64,000 bases of DNA from Gamsiella multidivaricata (Eukaryota > Mortierellomycota > Mortierellomycetes > Mortierellales > Mortierellaceae): assembly GCF_025024155.1 (NCBI RefSeq), contig NW_026251727.1:430506-494505 (forward strand), given 5' to 3'. The notes below the pieces were generated by a model, which saw only the letters and a program-made list of their open reading frames with translations, was not told the DNA's origin and ran no database searches. Both the position numbers and the translations under genes were made by a program. This document shows positions 10,112 to 21,717 of the stretch, one piece after another (the stretch's first letter is position 1; each line of letters starts with the position of its first letter).

Positions 10112-13100
10112 GAGTGGACGGTTCTGTGATTTCCTGCTTTGCTCATCATCCTGTGCCATATGTCCCATGGAACCAACAACCTTATCCATCATGGAGGCAT
10201 CTCCGACTTCCCGTCCAGATTTGGAAAAAAAATTAAATGGCCGCGTTGTCTTCTGTCCGCCTGTCGACATTGTCGATGCCGAAAACAAAGGAAAAGATCC
10301 TGATTGTACCTCGCGAATGGGCGACACAGGTGGTGGACTAAATCCTTGTGTATCCTCATCCTCACCCACATCATCGTCTTCATCATCACTGTTGACCTCC
10401 AGTGCCTGATCCTCCTGACCTGATGGTTTCTCCAGAATAGCCCCCTGAAGGCGACCTGACACAAGACTCGAGTCCGAACGAAAAGACTTTGACGAAAGCG
10501 AAGACAACGAAGAGAAAGACACTGACGACGATGACGGGGCTGAAATACTCGGTCGACCATACACAGATACCTTGAGGGAGCTCAGAGTCGATTGCGACAA
10601 CGAATCAAACGAGTGCGACATTGCTCCCACGCTTCTGGCTGCTGATCGGTGCGCCCTATCTGCTTGCCGTCTCCTCTCCATGTCAATCATCCTCGGTGAT
10701 TTTGGTTTCCATGACGGTGGTCGACCCCAAAGGTTGCGGCTGGCATTCAGATCCACAGCTGTAGTCGATGTTGCAGCCGTAGTTGCAGATGAACCCACAT
10801 TTGTAACGGTGGCCTCTGCTTCTTTCAAAGTCTTTCGTGAACCGAAGTTCTGAGTCTTGGAAACGCTGCCGTCCTTCTCGACCACTGCTGCCTTTGATAT
10901 CGATCCACTCTCGGCAAGGACAGGACGATGGGACGTCACACTGTTATTACCACGAACCCTGTCCAGTACAACTGAGTTACCCGTCAACAGATGCTTCACA
11001 ATCGACGATGTGCTTAAGCCCCTAGAACGCCTTCCACCGAGCATCGGTCTAGCAGGACGCAAAGGGCTCTTGTTGTTGGGTGTTCGAAAATTAGCAGAAG
11101 GGGACCCTTCCATTGCAGACAAAACAGAATCTACTGTATCAGGCCGATCTTCTTCTGTTGAAAAGTCGATCCCTGCCCTAAATCGACTAAACATAGATGA
11201 CGAGAATGGAGAGCGTTTGATAGCGGATAATGGCGATATAAACGGACGATCCGCTTTTGCATCCGCTGCGAGTGGTGGTGTGAGTGCTGTAAAGCGCTGG
11301 ACAGGCTTCGTAACTTGACTGGCCTCCATCTGAAAGAGTTTCTTCTGCTGAGGCGTGTGCAGTAGCATAATCGGCATCGTCATGGTATCATCTAGGCCTC
11401 TTGTCTTGGTAGCCTTTGGTGTCGGGGCCCGGAGATCCTCTAGTGTCAATTTTGATGCAGTGCTTGATTTGTTGCCGGAGGATGACGACACCATGCTGGG
11501 TCGATTGGTATCGTCTTCTTTGAGTGGAACCTCTATATCGAACCTAAAGGAGGAGGCACCTCGACCGACGAGCTCCTGCTCTATAGAGTCCACCCTGCGC
11601 CTTTTGGATGGTGTCCTCAGAATCTCGCTTGCGTCCTCGTCGAAAATACTCTGCGATTCTGCTCTGCGTCTCTTGGGCGGTGTTTCAGAGGCTTCCCTGT
11701 CGACACTGAATACATTGACGAGTTCCTTCTGCTGGACAAAGTCATTGTCATCATCTGAACGTTGGACTGGACTTTGCGTCGAAAAGAGCAAAGATGATCG
11801 ATTGCGCTCAGGTTGAAAGTCGGATGACTGCCTCCTCTTTTGCGAAACACCAAGTCGCTGCCTGAATATGGGTTTTGGTGGGATAAAATGCGAAAGAATC
11901 TATTTATCAATGGGAGAAAAAATTGGTCAGCTTGGCTCCCCGCTAAAACCGAGCACTGGTTGCGAATCTTTATGAACAATCTCTTTACCTCATCGCGCGC
12001 ATAATTACGCGGGGCTTCAGGTCTCGATTTCTGTAGGTCGCTAGACACAACGAGATCTGCCGGCACTGGCTTGGTTACAGACTTTACCAAGCTCGTGTAA
12101 TCATTAGGTGCATCTATCCTGGTAGATGTCTGTAGAGGCTTTTCCGTCAAACGTGCAAGAATACTGGGTGGGGGCCGAATGACAGAGCTTTTCAATTTGG
12201 CAACCGACTGCGCTAATTTCCGGGCAGGGTCCACAACTTTGGGTGTAGGAAGGCGCATCTCCAACGTCCGCGACATTATCCTGATAGGAGAGCGCGGTTT
12301 CACTAGGGGGGCAGCAGTAACCACTGGAGGCTGGACCAGCAGAATATCCAGTGCTCCTAAAATAAAACGTAATCGCACACATGTTAGCGACAGGAAAAAA
12401 TTAGCATTTGGTATTACTTCAAGAGATGTGCTGGTCAAATACCTCTGTCTTTGAGCGCATGGCGCAGGGTGCGATGTGAGTCTGATTCTCGGTCCTTGTC
12501 CTGGCGCACTGAATCGTAAATCTGGCTCCTGAGCTCACGTATGCGATCTGGCGATGACGATGGATCTATTTGCATGAATCCATGGAGATGTTAGTTGTCA
12601 TGGCCCATGCAATCTATGCGTCAGCCAGTCCAAAGCGGTTTCCACATACGATTGTCAAGGGAAGGTGCGAGAGCGGATGAAATCTGCTTTACAGAGGCGA
12701 CTGCATCCTGACGATCGTCACGCGCCAATACAGATGATGCGCTGTTTATAGGGTCAGCTTCTTGATTACCGATGGCGATTGTTGAAAGCAGGCGCCGATA
12801 CGGCTGCTGTTTGACACTCTGCTCCCTATTGATGGTCAACAACGTTTGTGAGAAGACTCTCTTGACAACCACAGCAGCTGGCTGAAAAATTTCAAAGTTG
12901 TTACCTTCGTAACCTGTCCACCCTCTTGTTGGTGTCCATTAGTCTGGTCTCGAGCCGCTTCTTCAGTTCCTGGATCTTTCCAAGTTGCTGGCTATGGTTC
13001 TTTGACAGCGACTCGAGTGATGACGAGTGCTGAAGAGCCTTGTTCATGCTGCCAGGAACTTTGCTCACGCCTTCACTTCCTAGGATCTGTAGAGAGCGTT

Positions 13101-14606
13101 CCCAGCTTTTCAAAATAGCAACAATGTCCACCTTGACGCCTCCAGGAAGCTATCAATATTACGTGGAAAAAAAGGTTAGTCCGCTGCTTTACCACGCACC
13201 CTATCATCAAAAAAAATGCATGGGATACGTTTGGGTATATACCTTAATACTCCCATTCTCAGCAAGGTTTCTCAGGGTCATAGGTATATCCATCTGTAAC
13301 GCCTCTCCATTCAGAACCGAGTCTCCTGTTCCTGAGTCCGAATCAAGCAAAGACTGCAAAACCTCCGTGCGACCTACATGACGCTTCACTAAACTAAGAA
13401 CCGGCTGCCACTGCTCATTAATCTTTTCAATCCAGCGATCCTCCAGAATGTGCAACTCCTGCAAAGACAACTCGTTTATTCGTTCCGCGAACTCTGGCCG
13501 TTGTCCTAGAAATGCCTTGCGCTCTGTCTCTACTCTGGACTATAAAATCCAGGAAAAAAAAAAAGAAAAAAAAAGAGGTCAGTAATGGCTCCTTATGTAG
13601 TCCGCACCAAGGTGTCTTAAAAAATCATGATCAGGCGAAAACAACATACCAGCTCCTTTGTATAAGTCTCCAGTTTCTCAGTCATGTCCTTGCTCATAGC
13701 ACTCCATGATTGCCGAATACTTCTCTGCTGCTCCATATTCTGGAGGAAAAACCGAGATCGCCTTACAATATGCGAATCGATCATATCCATAAGAGTCTCT
13801 TCATCCTGCGGAGTCTCCGGTGCTTGGCTCACAAGGTCCGACAACGTCCTGTCCTCATCCTCTTGAACCGCTCTCTCCTGCCCTTGAGCATGTTGCGATT
13901 GCCCAATCTCCTCCATAACGACCCGTGAAAGCACATACGTGGACAGAACCAGGACCAGCTGCTCTGTCCTGTCCCCGATCGAGTCATCCAAATAACTCCT
14001 CCTGATCGTATGCAAGAGCAGACCCAGGCCAGTGGACTGGTTATTGGACGGATGGATATTGTGCCCGATCCCGAAGCAACCCTCTTTCCTCAGCTCATCC
14101 AACCACTTGAAAGCCACGTTCCTGAACTCCCTTGCGTCGTGCCGATCCAGGATTGGCCAGCATTCCTTAAATCGATCATGCGCCTGTGCCTTATCCAACC
14201 TCGTGAATAGAAACCAAAGCACAAACTCCAAAGCCTTAGTGGATTGATGTCCCCTTGCGAATACGTGCCTGTGAAGCTCTAGTGGTTTTGAAGTATTGAT
14301 TCCATAGCCACGCGAGTTGATGATGAAGTGCTGCTGTTGCCTTGATGGTTGAGCTGGCTGGTTTAGTGGTCGAGATGTTCCTGAAGATATTTGAGACGAA
14401 GCATTACGCGACCTTGCGAGATCCTGAGGCGTATCGGTCGGCGGGGAAGAGACAGATGAGGGCTTTAAAGCATGCTCCTGTACGCCAAGGAGGATGAGGT
14501 TTGTGAAAAATATTGAGCGGATGTTCTCCGGCGACGAAAGATATTGAGAAGATGACGGCGGTTGGGTGTTGGCAGCGGTGGAATTGAGAGGATTGAATGT
14601 CGACAT
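9623..14606 (-). CDS. HAUS6: HAUS augmin-like complex subunit 6
   Basis: Seven exons: 14606-13650, 13539-13243, 13149-12922, 12881-12650, 12565-12443, 12356-11989, 11899-9623, about 1,493 aa. Exon 1 carries the HAUS6 N-terminal domain (about residues 25-230): FFTNLILLG, KALEFVLWFLFTRLD and FKECWPILDRHDAREFRNVAFKWL match the family signature. Coiled-coil exons follow (for example SWSAMSKDMTEKLETYTKEL and GKIQELKKRLETRL). In known systems augmin recruits gamma-tubulin to existing microtubules to branch the spindle. The final 759-codon exon is disordered and Ser-rich, has a run of about 17 Gln, and carries two related motifs, TPPKRRR and TPSKRRR, near its start. These look like CDK sites joined to basic NLS-like clusters. 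The junction of exons 3 and 4 is uncertain: a 40-nt intron (12921-12882) is used here, and a 46-nt alternative also keeps frame. Identity is confident; the extreme exon edges are less so. Confidence 0.87.
10027..10112 (-). repeat. CAA/CAG-type repeat encoding poly-Gln and Glu-Gln
   Basis: Within the last HAUS6 exon, about 17 glutamine codons (mostly CAA) run into alternating GAA/CAA codons (EQEQEQEQ). Such tracts readily change length. Confidence 0.85.
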
Positions 14607-14936
14607 TGCTCAGGTATGACGCAGCCGCACGCGAGACATGGCTCCGCCGTCCTGAAGTATATGTTCTCGCGGAGGGTTCAACGCAAGCTCGGTCCTGAGC
14701 GGATGTTCGAGGTCAATGAAATTGCTTTCGGAGAGGATGAGCGAGGACGATCCAGCAGCATGGTATCTTCACCTCCACATAAACAACATAACGCGACTGG
14801 CACGTGACGTTTATCGAGCGCCAAAGAAATCGGGTTATGGGCGAAACCAGGATGGACTCCTAGTGAAAGATATCAGAATACTCATGTCGGCACTTTGGAT
14901 ATTATTGATCAAACTGAAATTGATATGTCTGTATTC
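14607..14936. other. HAUS6 promoter side / CCT5 3' flank
   Basis: 330 bp between two minus-strand genes. I see no additional gene or clear TATA box. Confidence 0.5.
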
Positions 14937-17251
14937 TTATTCTATATGGCTCTGGATGAGATCGTCTATTTTCAGAATGTGCTTGACGAGCTGTGTCGCG
15001 AGGAGGATCTGCTGTCTCTTCGAGATCAGGGGATCGTACACAAACTGGTCCTTCATATCGTTCGTGCCCTTGTACAGGCAGTCGACTCCCAGTCGACTGT
15101 TGTTCTCCGTCACCTGACGCGATTTGACGTCGGCCAAGGTCTCAATGGGCGGCAATCCAGAGTTCTCAGCGAGGGCAAGGGGAACGGCCTCAAGCGCCTC
15201 AGCAAAGGCACGCATTGCATACTGATGCACGCTCGACACCTCGTCCGCAGCCTTCGAGACAGCCAACGAGCAGGAAATTTCGGCAGCGCCACCTCCGTAG
15301 ACCACACGGTTATCCTTGACCAGGTTGCGGACGACACAAATGGCATCATGAAGCGAGCGCTTGGCCTCGTCAATGATCATCTTGTTGCCTCCACGGACAA
15401 AAACAGTGACAGCGCGGGTGTTGGCGCACTCCTCGATGACAAGCATGCGGTCCTTGGTTGTTCCAAAGCTCAATTCGCGAATAACCCCAGCGTGTCCAAG
15501 TTTCTCAGGAGCGAGGTCCTCAAAGCGAGGAACAATGCGTCCATTAGTAGCAATTGCAATCAACTAGCAGATACAAATATGAAAACGCAAATTGTTAGAA
15601 AAACAGAAGAGACCGTCGTAAAACTTGTAAAACCAAGAAATGGTCACGTCCATACCTCGATCTCGGGACCACCGACCCAGCGGACACTTGGAAGCTTGTT
15701 TTGCATCAGCAAATGGTTGGCCTCATCATCGAATCCCCATTGGCAAATGACGAGGTTGGCGCCAGTGTCCTTGACCTGCTTGATCATAAGCTCGAACTTC
15801 TCCTTCTCGTACGACTGTAACTTCTTGTACTCCTCCACTGAGGTGATGTCCAGCTTATGCTTGGTCTTGGGCTTTGGTGGCTCGAACGCGCAGGTCAAAA
15901 TGGCGATCTTGGCGTCCTTGACTTCACGAGGCATCTGAGGGTGAGAAAAGTCTTTGTCGATGACAACGCCCTTGACCAACACGGTATCTGCCAATGATCC
16001 TCCGACCTTGCCGTCCACTTTGATCAACTCGAAATCGACGTCCCTGCGCTCCAAATCTGCAACCTGAAGAACAGCATCCACTGCAATCCTAGCATACTGA
16101 TCATGGCACTTTGAAACACTAGAATGATGATATTGAGAGTATAGAGGGATTAGTATGGTGCCGCAAGTGAGCTGTCTCAGAGGGAGAAAAAAAGAAAAAA
16201 AAAAAAAAGGACACGATGTATTGGCACATACATTTTGCTTCCCAAGCTGGTCTTGGCAGTCTTGTAGAGGTTCTCAGTGTTCTCCCGCGAAAATTCAACC
16301 GTGTCAGAGATGGAATCCAAATGGGTAATAGCGATGTTGCACGCACGCTCGAATCCATCAGAGATGCGAATAGGGTGAATACCGCGATCCAGCAAATGCT
16401 CAGCCTGCTCCAACAATGCGCCAGCCATGACTAAAGAGGACATGAAAAAGTAAATCGAACATAAATATTGAGTGAGTGGGGACCTTAGCGACAAAAGTCA
16501 ATAGCCCGGAAATGCCATATCATCCATGCAGTCATAATGATTATTGCCACATACCAACGACACCAGTAGTTCCGTCTCCGATCTCATCGTCCTGCGACTT
16601 TGACAGTTGGACCAACAATTTTCCGATCTGGTGCTGAACATCCATTTGGTCAAGGATTGTGGCACCGTCGTTGGTAACGGTGATTTCACCATCTGGGGAG
16701 ATCAAGATTTTATCGAGACCTGTTGTTGTGACCCGACAAATAGAATCGCGAAGCAGTTAGCCTGGGAGCTCAATATTGTCCATTGTGAATTCAGTTGCAC
16801 ATCGTATGCAATGTCTGTGTCAAGAATATAGCATACCACGGGGTCCGAGTGAAGTCTTGATGATGTTGGCAATGGTCTTGGCAGCTAGGATGTGGGACTA
16901 ACGTTGTGAGAGCGTACAAAGAATTTAAAACTAGGTGAGATGAGGACCAGACTTGACGTGAACTCGCTGATGACCATAATATGAACAGCGATAATTCAGC
17001 GATACTTTGGGTGTTCCTCCCACCCAAGCATCTTCCTGAAATGTGTTGCTTTGATGAACGTGTGTGGGACAAGCGTCGGCATTTTTAATATCGCGAGCTG
17101 ATCAGGATGAGTGGTTCCCTGGAGATGAGGCTCGTGTGTGTACCTTTTGCGCCTCGATGCCGCTGAGTCTGGACTTTTTCTGCTGCTCCCTGAGGATGAT
17201 GAAAGGTCTCCCATATTCGTCCTGAGCGTAGACCGCGTTCATGCCATCCAT
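14937..17251 (-). CDS. CCT5: T-complex protein 1 subunit epsilon (CCT5)
   Basis: Six exons: 17251-17144, 16897-16837, 16719-16555, 16430-16232, 16118-15656, 15563-14937; all phases close, giving 540 aa, the usual length. The protein starts [20 protein letters not shown] and carries group II chaperonin signatures: [18 protein letters not shown] and the ATPase motif GDGTTG in [14 protein letters not shown]. Epsilon-type blocks include [18 protein letters not shown] and [10 protein letters not shown]. It ends [23 protein letters not shown] folds actin, tubulin and other cytosolic clients. An in-frame second ATG at 17242 is an alternative start. Intron 4 (16231-16119) has a long poly-T on the sense strand. 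Confidence 0.96.
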
Positions 17252-17527
17252 ATTGAGAGGTTGTTGGATGGAAGGAGAGGGATGGGGATGGAAGGTTGAT
17301 GATGAGAACCCAGTTCCAGGTTTTACTTGGGGGGAGGGGGTCGTGGGCTGCTCTGCCTCTGCAGGTTTTCACAACAAGCCATCAACAGAAAGGCACCCGC
17401 AGGCCTTGCGATGCCCTCTGCTTCCTGGTTACGTACTTTGGATCCAGACATACGCGCGCGTCCCTCGCTGGCAGAGTACGCGGCATCGAACGCTTTCGAG
17501 TGACTGACAAGACCGAGCAAGGGAACG

Positions 17528-17559
<32 letters not shown>

Positions 17560-17690
17560 TCAACCAGCATCTGCTTCACACCTTCCACTCGCGTCTCATT
17601 CCTCATTCTCCATCCTATCCTTTGATCGATTCATCCATACCCCTCCACTTCATTTCACTCGCCAGTCAAGAAAACACGCCTTAGCCCATC
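17252..17690. other. Divergent promoter region CCT5 / proteasome beta-3
   Basis: 440 bp between the start codons of two housekeeping genes pointing apart, with a CA microsatellite and pyrimidine-rich plus-strand sequence just before the beta-3 ATG. No clear TATA box. Confidence 0.6.
17527..17557 (+). repeat. (CA)n microsatellite
   Basis: About 14 CA units in the promoter region shared by CCT5 (minus) and proteasome beta-3 (plus), roughly 135 bp before the beta-3 start. Confidence 0.9.
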
Positions 17691-19064
17691 ATGGTACGGC
17701 ACGACCTCTTTTCATACTCACTCGAGAAAGAGACATGGAACTAAGCAACCAACCAACCAACCAACCAACCAACACGAACCACCGGGGTCAATATGCAGGA
17801 CGACTTCTAACCAACCTTCTACTCTCACTTTCCAATAGTCGATTATGGAGTATAACGGAGGTGCGGTGGTGGCCATGGTTGGCAAGAACTGCGTGGCCAT
17901 TGCCTGCGACAAACGCCTCGGTGTCCAGGCCATGACCATCTCGACCGATTTCAAAAAGACTTTTCAGGTCACCCCAAAGACATATATCGGACTCCCCGGT
18001 CTCGCCACGGATGTCCAGACTCTGTAAGAGGACGTTGTCCTAATCCAAGCAAAAAAACAAAAGCAAAATCAGGAACAAATGGATACACGCGTACGCGTTC
18101 TCTGGATGTTTTTTTTTCTTCTGCTGACCACCCTTTTACATCTCACTTATCGTGTTGGTTATCAAAATAACAGGGCAGAAAAGTTTCGATTCAAGGTCAA
18201 CATGTACAGATTGAAGGAAGAGCGCGAAATCGAACCCAGAACCTTGGCCCATCTCGTCTCTTCGACGCTCTATGAACGACGGTACGGATCCAGTTAGCGA
18301 ACACGCCGCATACAATCGGATGGGAACCATTGCTCCACGGGGCCTGTCGCTTATCTACTAGTATTTATGTGCTACTATGCCTCCTTTGACAATATAGATT
18401 CGGCCCTTGGTTTGTAGAGCCAGTGGTTGCAGGATTGGACAAGGAGAACAGGCCATTCATTTGCTCGACAGATCTGATCGGATGCATCAACTTTGCAAAG
18501 GACTTTGTCGTCTCTGGAACCACTTCCGACCAGTTGTACGGAATGTGCGAGTCCCTCTGGGAGCCCGACCTGGTATGTTTAGAGTCTGCTTTTTCAGATA
18601 TTCAGATATACGGGATATGGATGGAGAATGGCGACTCATTGGATAAACATATGATCTAACAGGAACGTTATGTACAATACTTCTTTTTTTTTTTCTTTTT
18701 TGTGTGTGGGCTTTGTAGGAACCTGAGGACTTGTTCGAGACTATCTCGCAGGCGTTGATGAACGCTGTCGACCGCGACTGTTTGAGTGGTTGGGGAGCAG
18801 AGGTCACTGTCATGTAAGTCGACCGGATTCGGATGGACGCAGGAATGAAAGACTGTATCCAAGCTGAATCTAACGGCCATTCGCATTTTTTTTACACAGT
18901 ACGCCCGAGAAGGTCATCACTCGCACGCTCAGAAGTCGTCAGGTATGGTCTTACCCTCTCTGCAGGCTTACTATTGCATCTTGTTTTCACTATGGATTTG
19001 ACATTAACTGGATACTTACCAATTCTTGCTTTATTTAAATGCTACTGCTGTTATATAGGACTAA
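17691..19064 (+). CDS. PUP3: 20S proteasome subunit beta type-3
   Basis: Seven coding exons: 17691-17693 (ATG alone), 17839-18023, 18174-18281, 18398-18572, 18719-18813, 18900-18942, 19059-19064, giving 204 aa. This matches the approximately 205-aa family. The spliced start reads [20 protein letters not shown]. Core matches include [35 protein letters not shown] ([12 protein letters not shown]) and [16 protein letters not shown]. The six-nucleotide last exon supplies D-stop, giving ...TRTLRSRQD, matching the RTLKARMD-type end of this subunit. As in other beta-3 subunits no catalytic N-terminal Thr is evident; the subunit is structural. Without the last splice the frame would run on for about 20 unrelated residues. 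An AATAAA at about 19130-19135 could be the poly(A) signal. Confidence 0.95.
17746..17773 (+). repeat. (AACC)n repeat in first intron of beta-3 gene
   Basis: Six to seven AACC units inside the intron that separates the ATG from the rest of the coding sequence. Confidence 0.85.
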
Positions 19065-19295
19065 ACCTGTTGTCATTGGGATATATGTGCGGTCGACGAG
19101 GGGCTCATAAAGAGAATTTATTACAGGACAATAAAAATGATGAAAAAACAAGAGACCCAGCTATGATATATCCATTCGACGTATATCCAAGGGAGACCAG
19201 AATCCAAGCGACAGAGCTGGTGACAATGTGCATCATTTAGAGATGAAAATGATTGTGTTATTACAGACGATATGATTAAAAAAGTATTGTGGGTG

Positions 19296-19324
19296 TGGCT
19301 ATGGCTATGGCTATGGCTATGGCT
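19296..19324 (+). repeat. GGCTAT hexamer repeat
   Basis: Four to five tandem copies of GGCTAT lie in the convergent spacer (19065-19382) between beta-3 and the first FSP1-like gene. The spacer holds nothing else recognisable. Confidence 0.85.
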
Positions 19325-19382
19325 GCACGATGGTATGCTGCACCGAGATATACGATATATGCTGATCAGGCCGCATGTGCAA

Positions 19383-20730
19383 CTACTTGGTGCTGGTCTT
19401 CATGCCTGCAATGATACTGCTCAGCATCAAATCCTTGGACTTGATCAGCTTTGAAAAGAAGTTACCAAAGTTGCTGCCGAACAAAGGCAGGCTCGTGACA
19501 CCAGTCTTGGGTCCAGTCGCGAGGATCATGAAGGCTGGTGAACCCGATGCCTCTGCCAGCTTGGCAGTCTTTTCGGCAGCCCGGATGTCGCTTGTCGAGG
19601 TCGAGGCAGAAGCTTCGATCAACGCCACCAGGTTCTTGGCCGCCGTGGGGCCGGTGGAGCTGCATGCAGCAGCGGTGGGCACCTTGGAAAAGTCGGCGCA
19701 ATCGCCCAAGGCAAAGATATGTGGGAAGGAATCGTTGGCCAACTGCAGGGTCTTTCGGACCTTGATGACATGTGTGTCTTGGTGGACCAGGGTGCTTGGG
19801 TCAAAGTTGTCCTGGCCCTCAGGCTTGAGCGTGGATATGTATGAGGTGTTGATTTTGATGCCGACGGTATAGAACTGCATATCAGATTCGATGGTCTGGC
19901 CGCTCGTGAGACGAATGGTAGTAGGACCGTTACGGATCGGATGCTCGTAGTCCAGACCTTCGATGTGGGCGCGCTCGTTCAAGACGACGTTCACTCCGAG
20001 TCCCTGAAGGTGCTTCAAGCTCGAGGATTTCAGGCTGTCGGCATAACCAGGGTAATCGACCAAGGCAGAAGTCGCGTGGATCAGGGTGACCTTCTTATCG
20101 GGGAACGCGTTCTTGATCTCGCCCGAGAGCTCAACTCCGGAGGAACCACCACCAACGACGACAACACTTTTACTCTTGGTGAGCTCAGCGCGCGCCTTGG
20201 AGGTGATTGAAATGGCCTCAGCAGAAGAGGAGGATGCGGTGTATTCTGTAGTGGCGGAATTGCTGGAACCCGTGCAAAGGACCAGGTAGTCAAAGGGGAC
20301 AGTGGTACCGGATTGGAGGACGACGTGGTGGTGGTAGACCTGGGCGAGCGAATCTTTGATAATACGGTGTGGGGAACCCTTAGGGAATAGGTCAGTGTAG
20401 GGGATCCAGACCTTGTTGCCGTACTCCTCATCGACCAAGGCACGGAATGCGCCCAATCTATGGAAGCGGGCATCGTTCCTAGCATCACAAGTAGAATGAG
20501 TGCAGGCACATTAGCCCAGAAGGCGCTAGTTTTATAAACGATGATGTGTGATGTGTGCATGCGCACGTATCTCTGCTCGAAGGAAGAAAAAGAACATACT
20601 TTTCGACGAGGGTGATGTGGATGGTCTTCTTGGAGGACTTGAGCGAGCTCAGGAGCTGGGTGATGACATTGATTCCAGCATAAGATCCGCCGACAACGAC
20701 GACCTTGATAGGATTGGCTGCAGAAGACAT
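19383..20730 (-). CDS. FSP1/AMID-like NAD(P)H:quinone-type oxidoreductase, copy 1
   Basis: Two exons, 20730-20600 and 20478-19383, phase 2 junction, 408 aa. Pyridine nucleotide-disulphide oxidoreductase fold: FAD-binding Rossmann motif VVVVGGSYAG near the N-terminus, the LCTGSS loop, NAD(P)-binding VVVVGGGSSGVELSGEI in the middle, and a second FAD motif ALGDCADF late. FYTVGIKINTSYIS and the tail FFSKLIKSKDLMLSSIIAGMK align with human AIFM2/FSP1, which reduces CoQ and protects membranes from lipid peroxidation. It lacks the N-terminal MG myristoylation motif of FSP1. It is tandem with the paralogue at 21718-23190. A TATA-like ATATAAATA lies at about 20895-20903, 165 bp upstream. Enzyme class is confident; the substrate is inference. 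Confidence 0.9.
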
Positions 20731-21717
20731 TCTTTTTGTTTCCTCTGTAGTGCGATGGAGATGGGAGGTAATGTGTGAGTGAGGCCGAGTGCGTTGCTTT
20801 TAGCCTGGTATGGAAGCGAAAGAGAGAGAGAAAGAGCGAAAGAGTGAGTGTTGGTTGGAGTCACTGTCCGGGGGTATTGGATCATCGAGATCGGTATTTA
20901 TATGCGGATAAAAAATAAGCGGGAGCTGGTTCGAGACCTACCCTGAGCTCATTTTGATGCACTAGCCAGACACGCAGACGGACATCCTGCAGGCCGCAGA
21001 GCCCGCCACCGCTCGAGCGGAGCTTGCTTGAGTCTGGCAATAGACTTGTGCTTCCACAGGTTACAGGTTACAGGCTATCAGACGCAGCTGTCGTGCTTTG
21101 TGGCCTCGAGCTGCCTTTTGATTTTTAAGACTCGAGCCAAACTGGTGGCAAACAGCTTTCTTGCCAGGAGATGGGGCGCTGTGATTGGATGCGCCAAATT
21201 ATTCATCGCAAATAACTTCCCTGCCCGCTTTGCTGCTCACCACCGACAGGTTTCCTGCCCAAACAGCTTTTCCTCAGCCACCCTGCGCTCACCACGGACA
21301 ACGGACAGCTGTATAAAAGTACGATAGACTATTAGACTATTTAAGAGTGAAGTTATTACTTTCTCAAGGAGTTGCAAGTGAGCGACGCACCTTTGACCTC
21401 TTTCGAATTTACTCCAGGAAGTGAAGAAAGCGAGACTTTTCAACTGAAAGGCTCGCGCTGCTTTTCCTTTCTTTTCACACTCCTTCTCTTCGTTGGCTCT
21501 CACCTCTTACGAATACACATGCAAAAAGAGGTTTTCCTGTTTGTTGATTTGATCGAAATGCAACTACGTTTTATCATTCAAACAGCAGGTGAGAAACAAC
21601 AACTCGTCGCTATCTGGCTCTTAAATGATGTTAGAGCGGTGTGTATTTTACAAACGGGCAGCTGTCCTCTACCTGTCCCGCTGTCCCCCCCCCCCCCCCC
21701 CCCTTCCTTTTTCAGGC
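20731..21717. other. Spacer between the two FSP1-like genes
   Basis: It contains the copy 1 promoter (TATA on minus at about 20895) and an unassigned plus-strand TATAAAA at 21312-21318 (see findings). A 19-nt poly-C run is at 21685-21703. Confidence 0.55.
21685..21703 (+). repeat. Poly-C tract (poly-G on minus)
   Basis: 19 consecutive C immediately beyond the stop codon of FSP1-like copy 2, so its transcript, if it extends here, carries a long G-run. Confidence 0.9.

Noticed and set aside
20925..20945. B-box-like GGTTCGAGACC
   Set aside because: No matching T-stem and no A box upstream at tRNA spacing.
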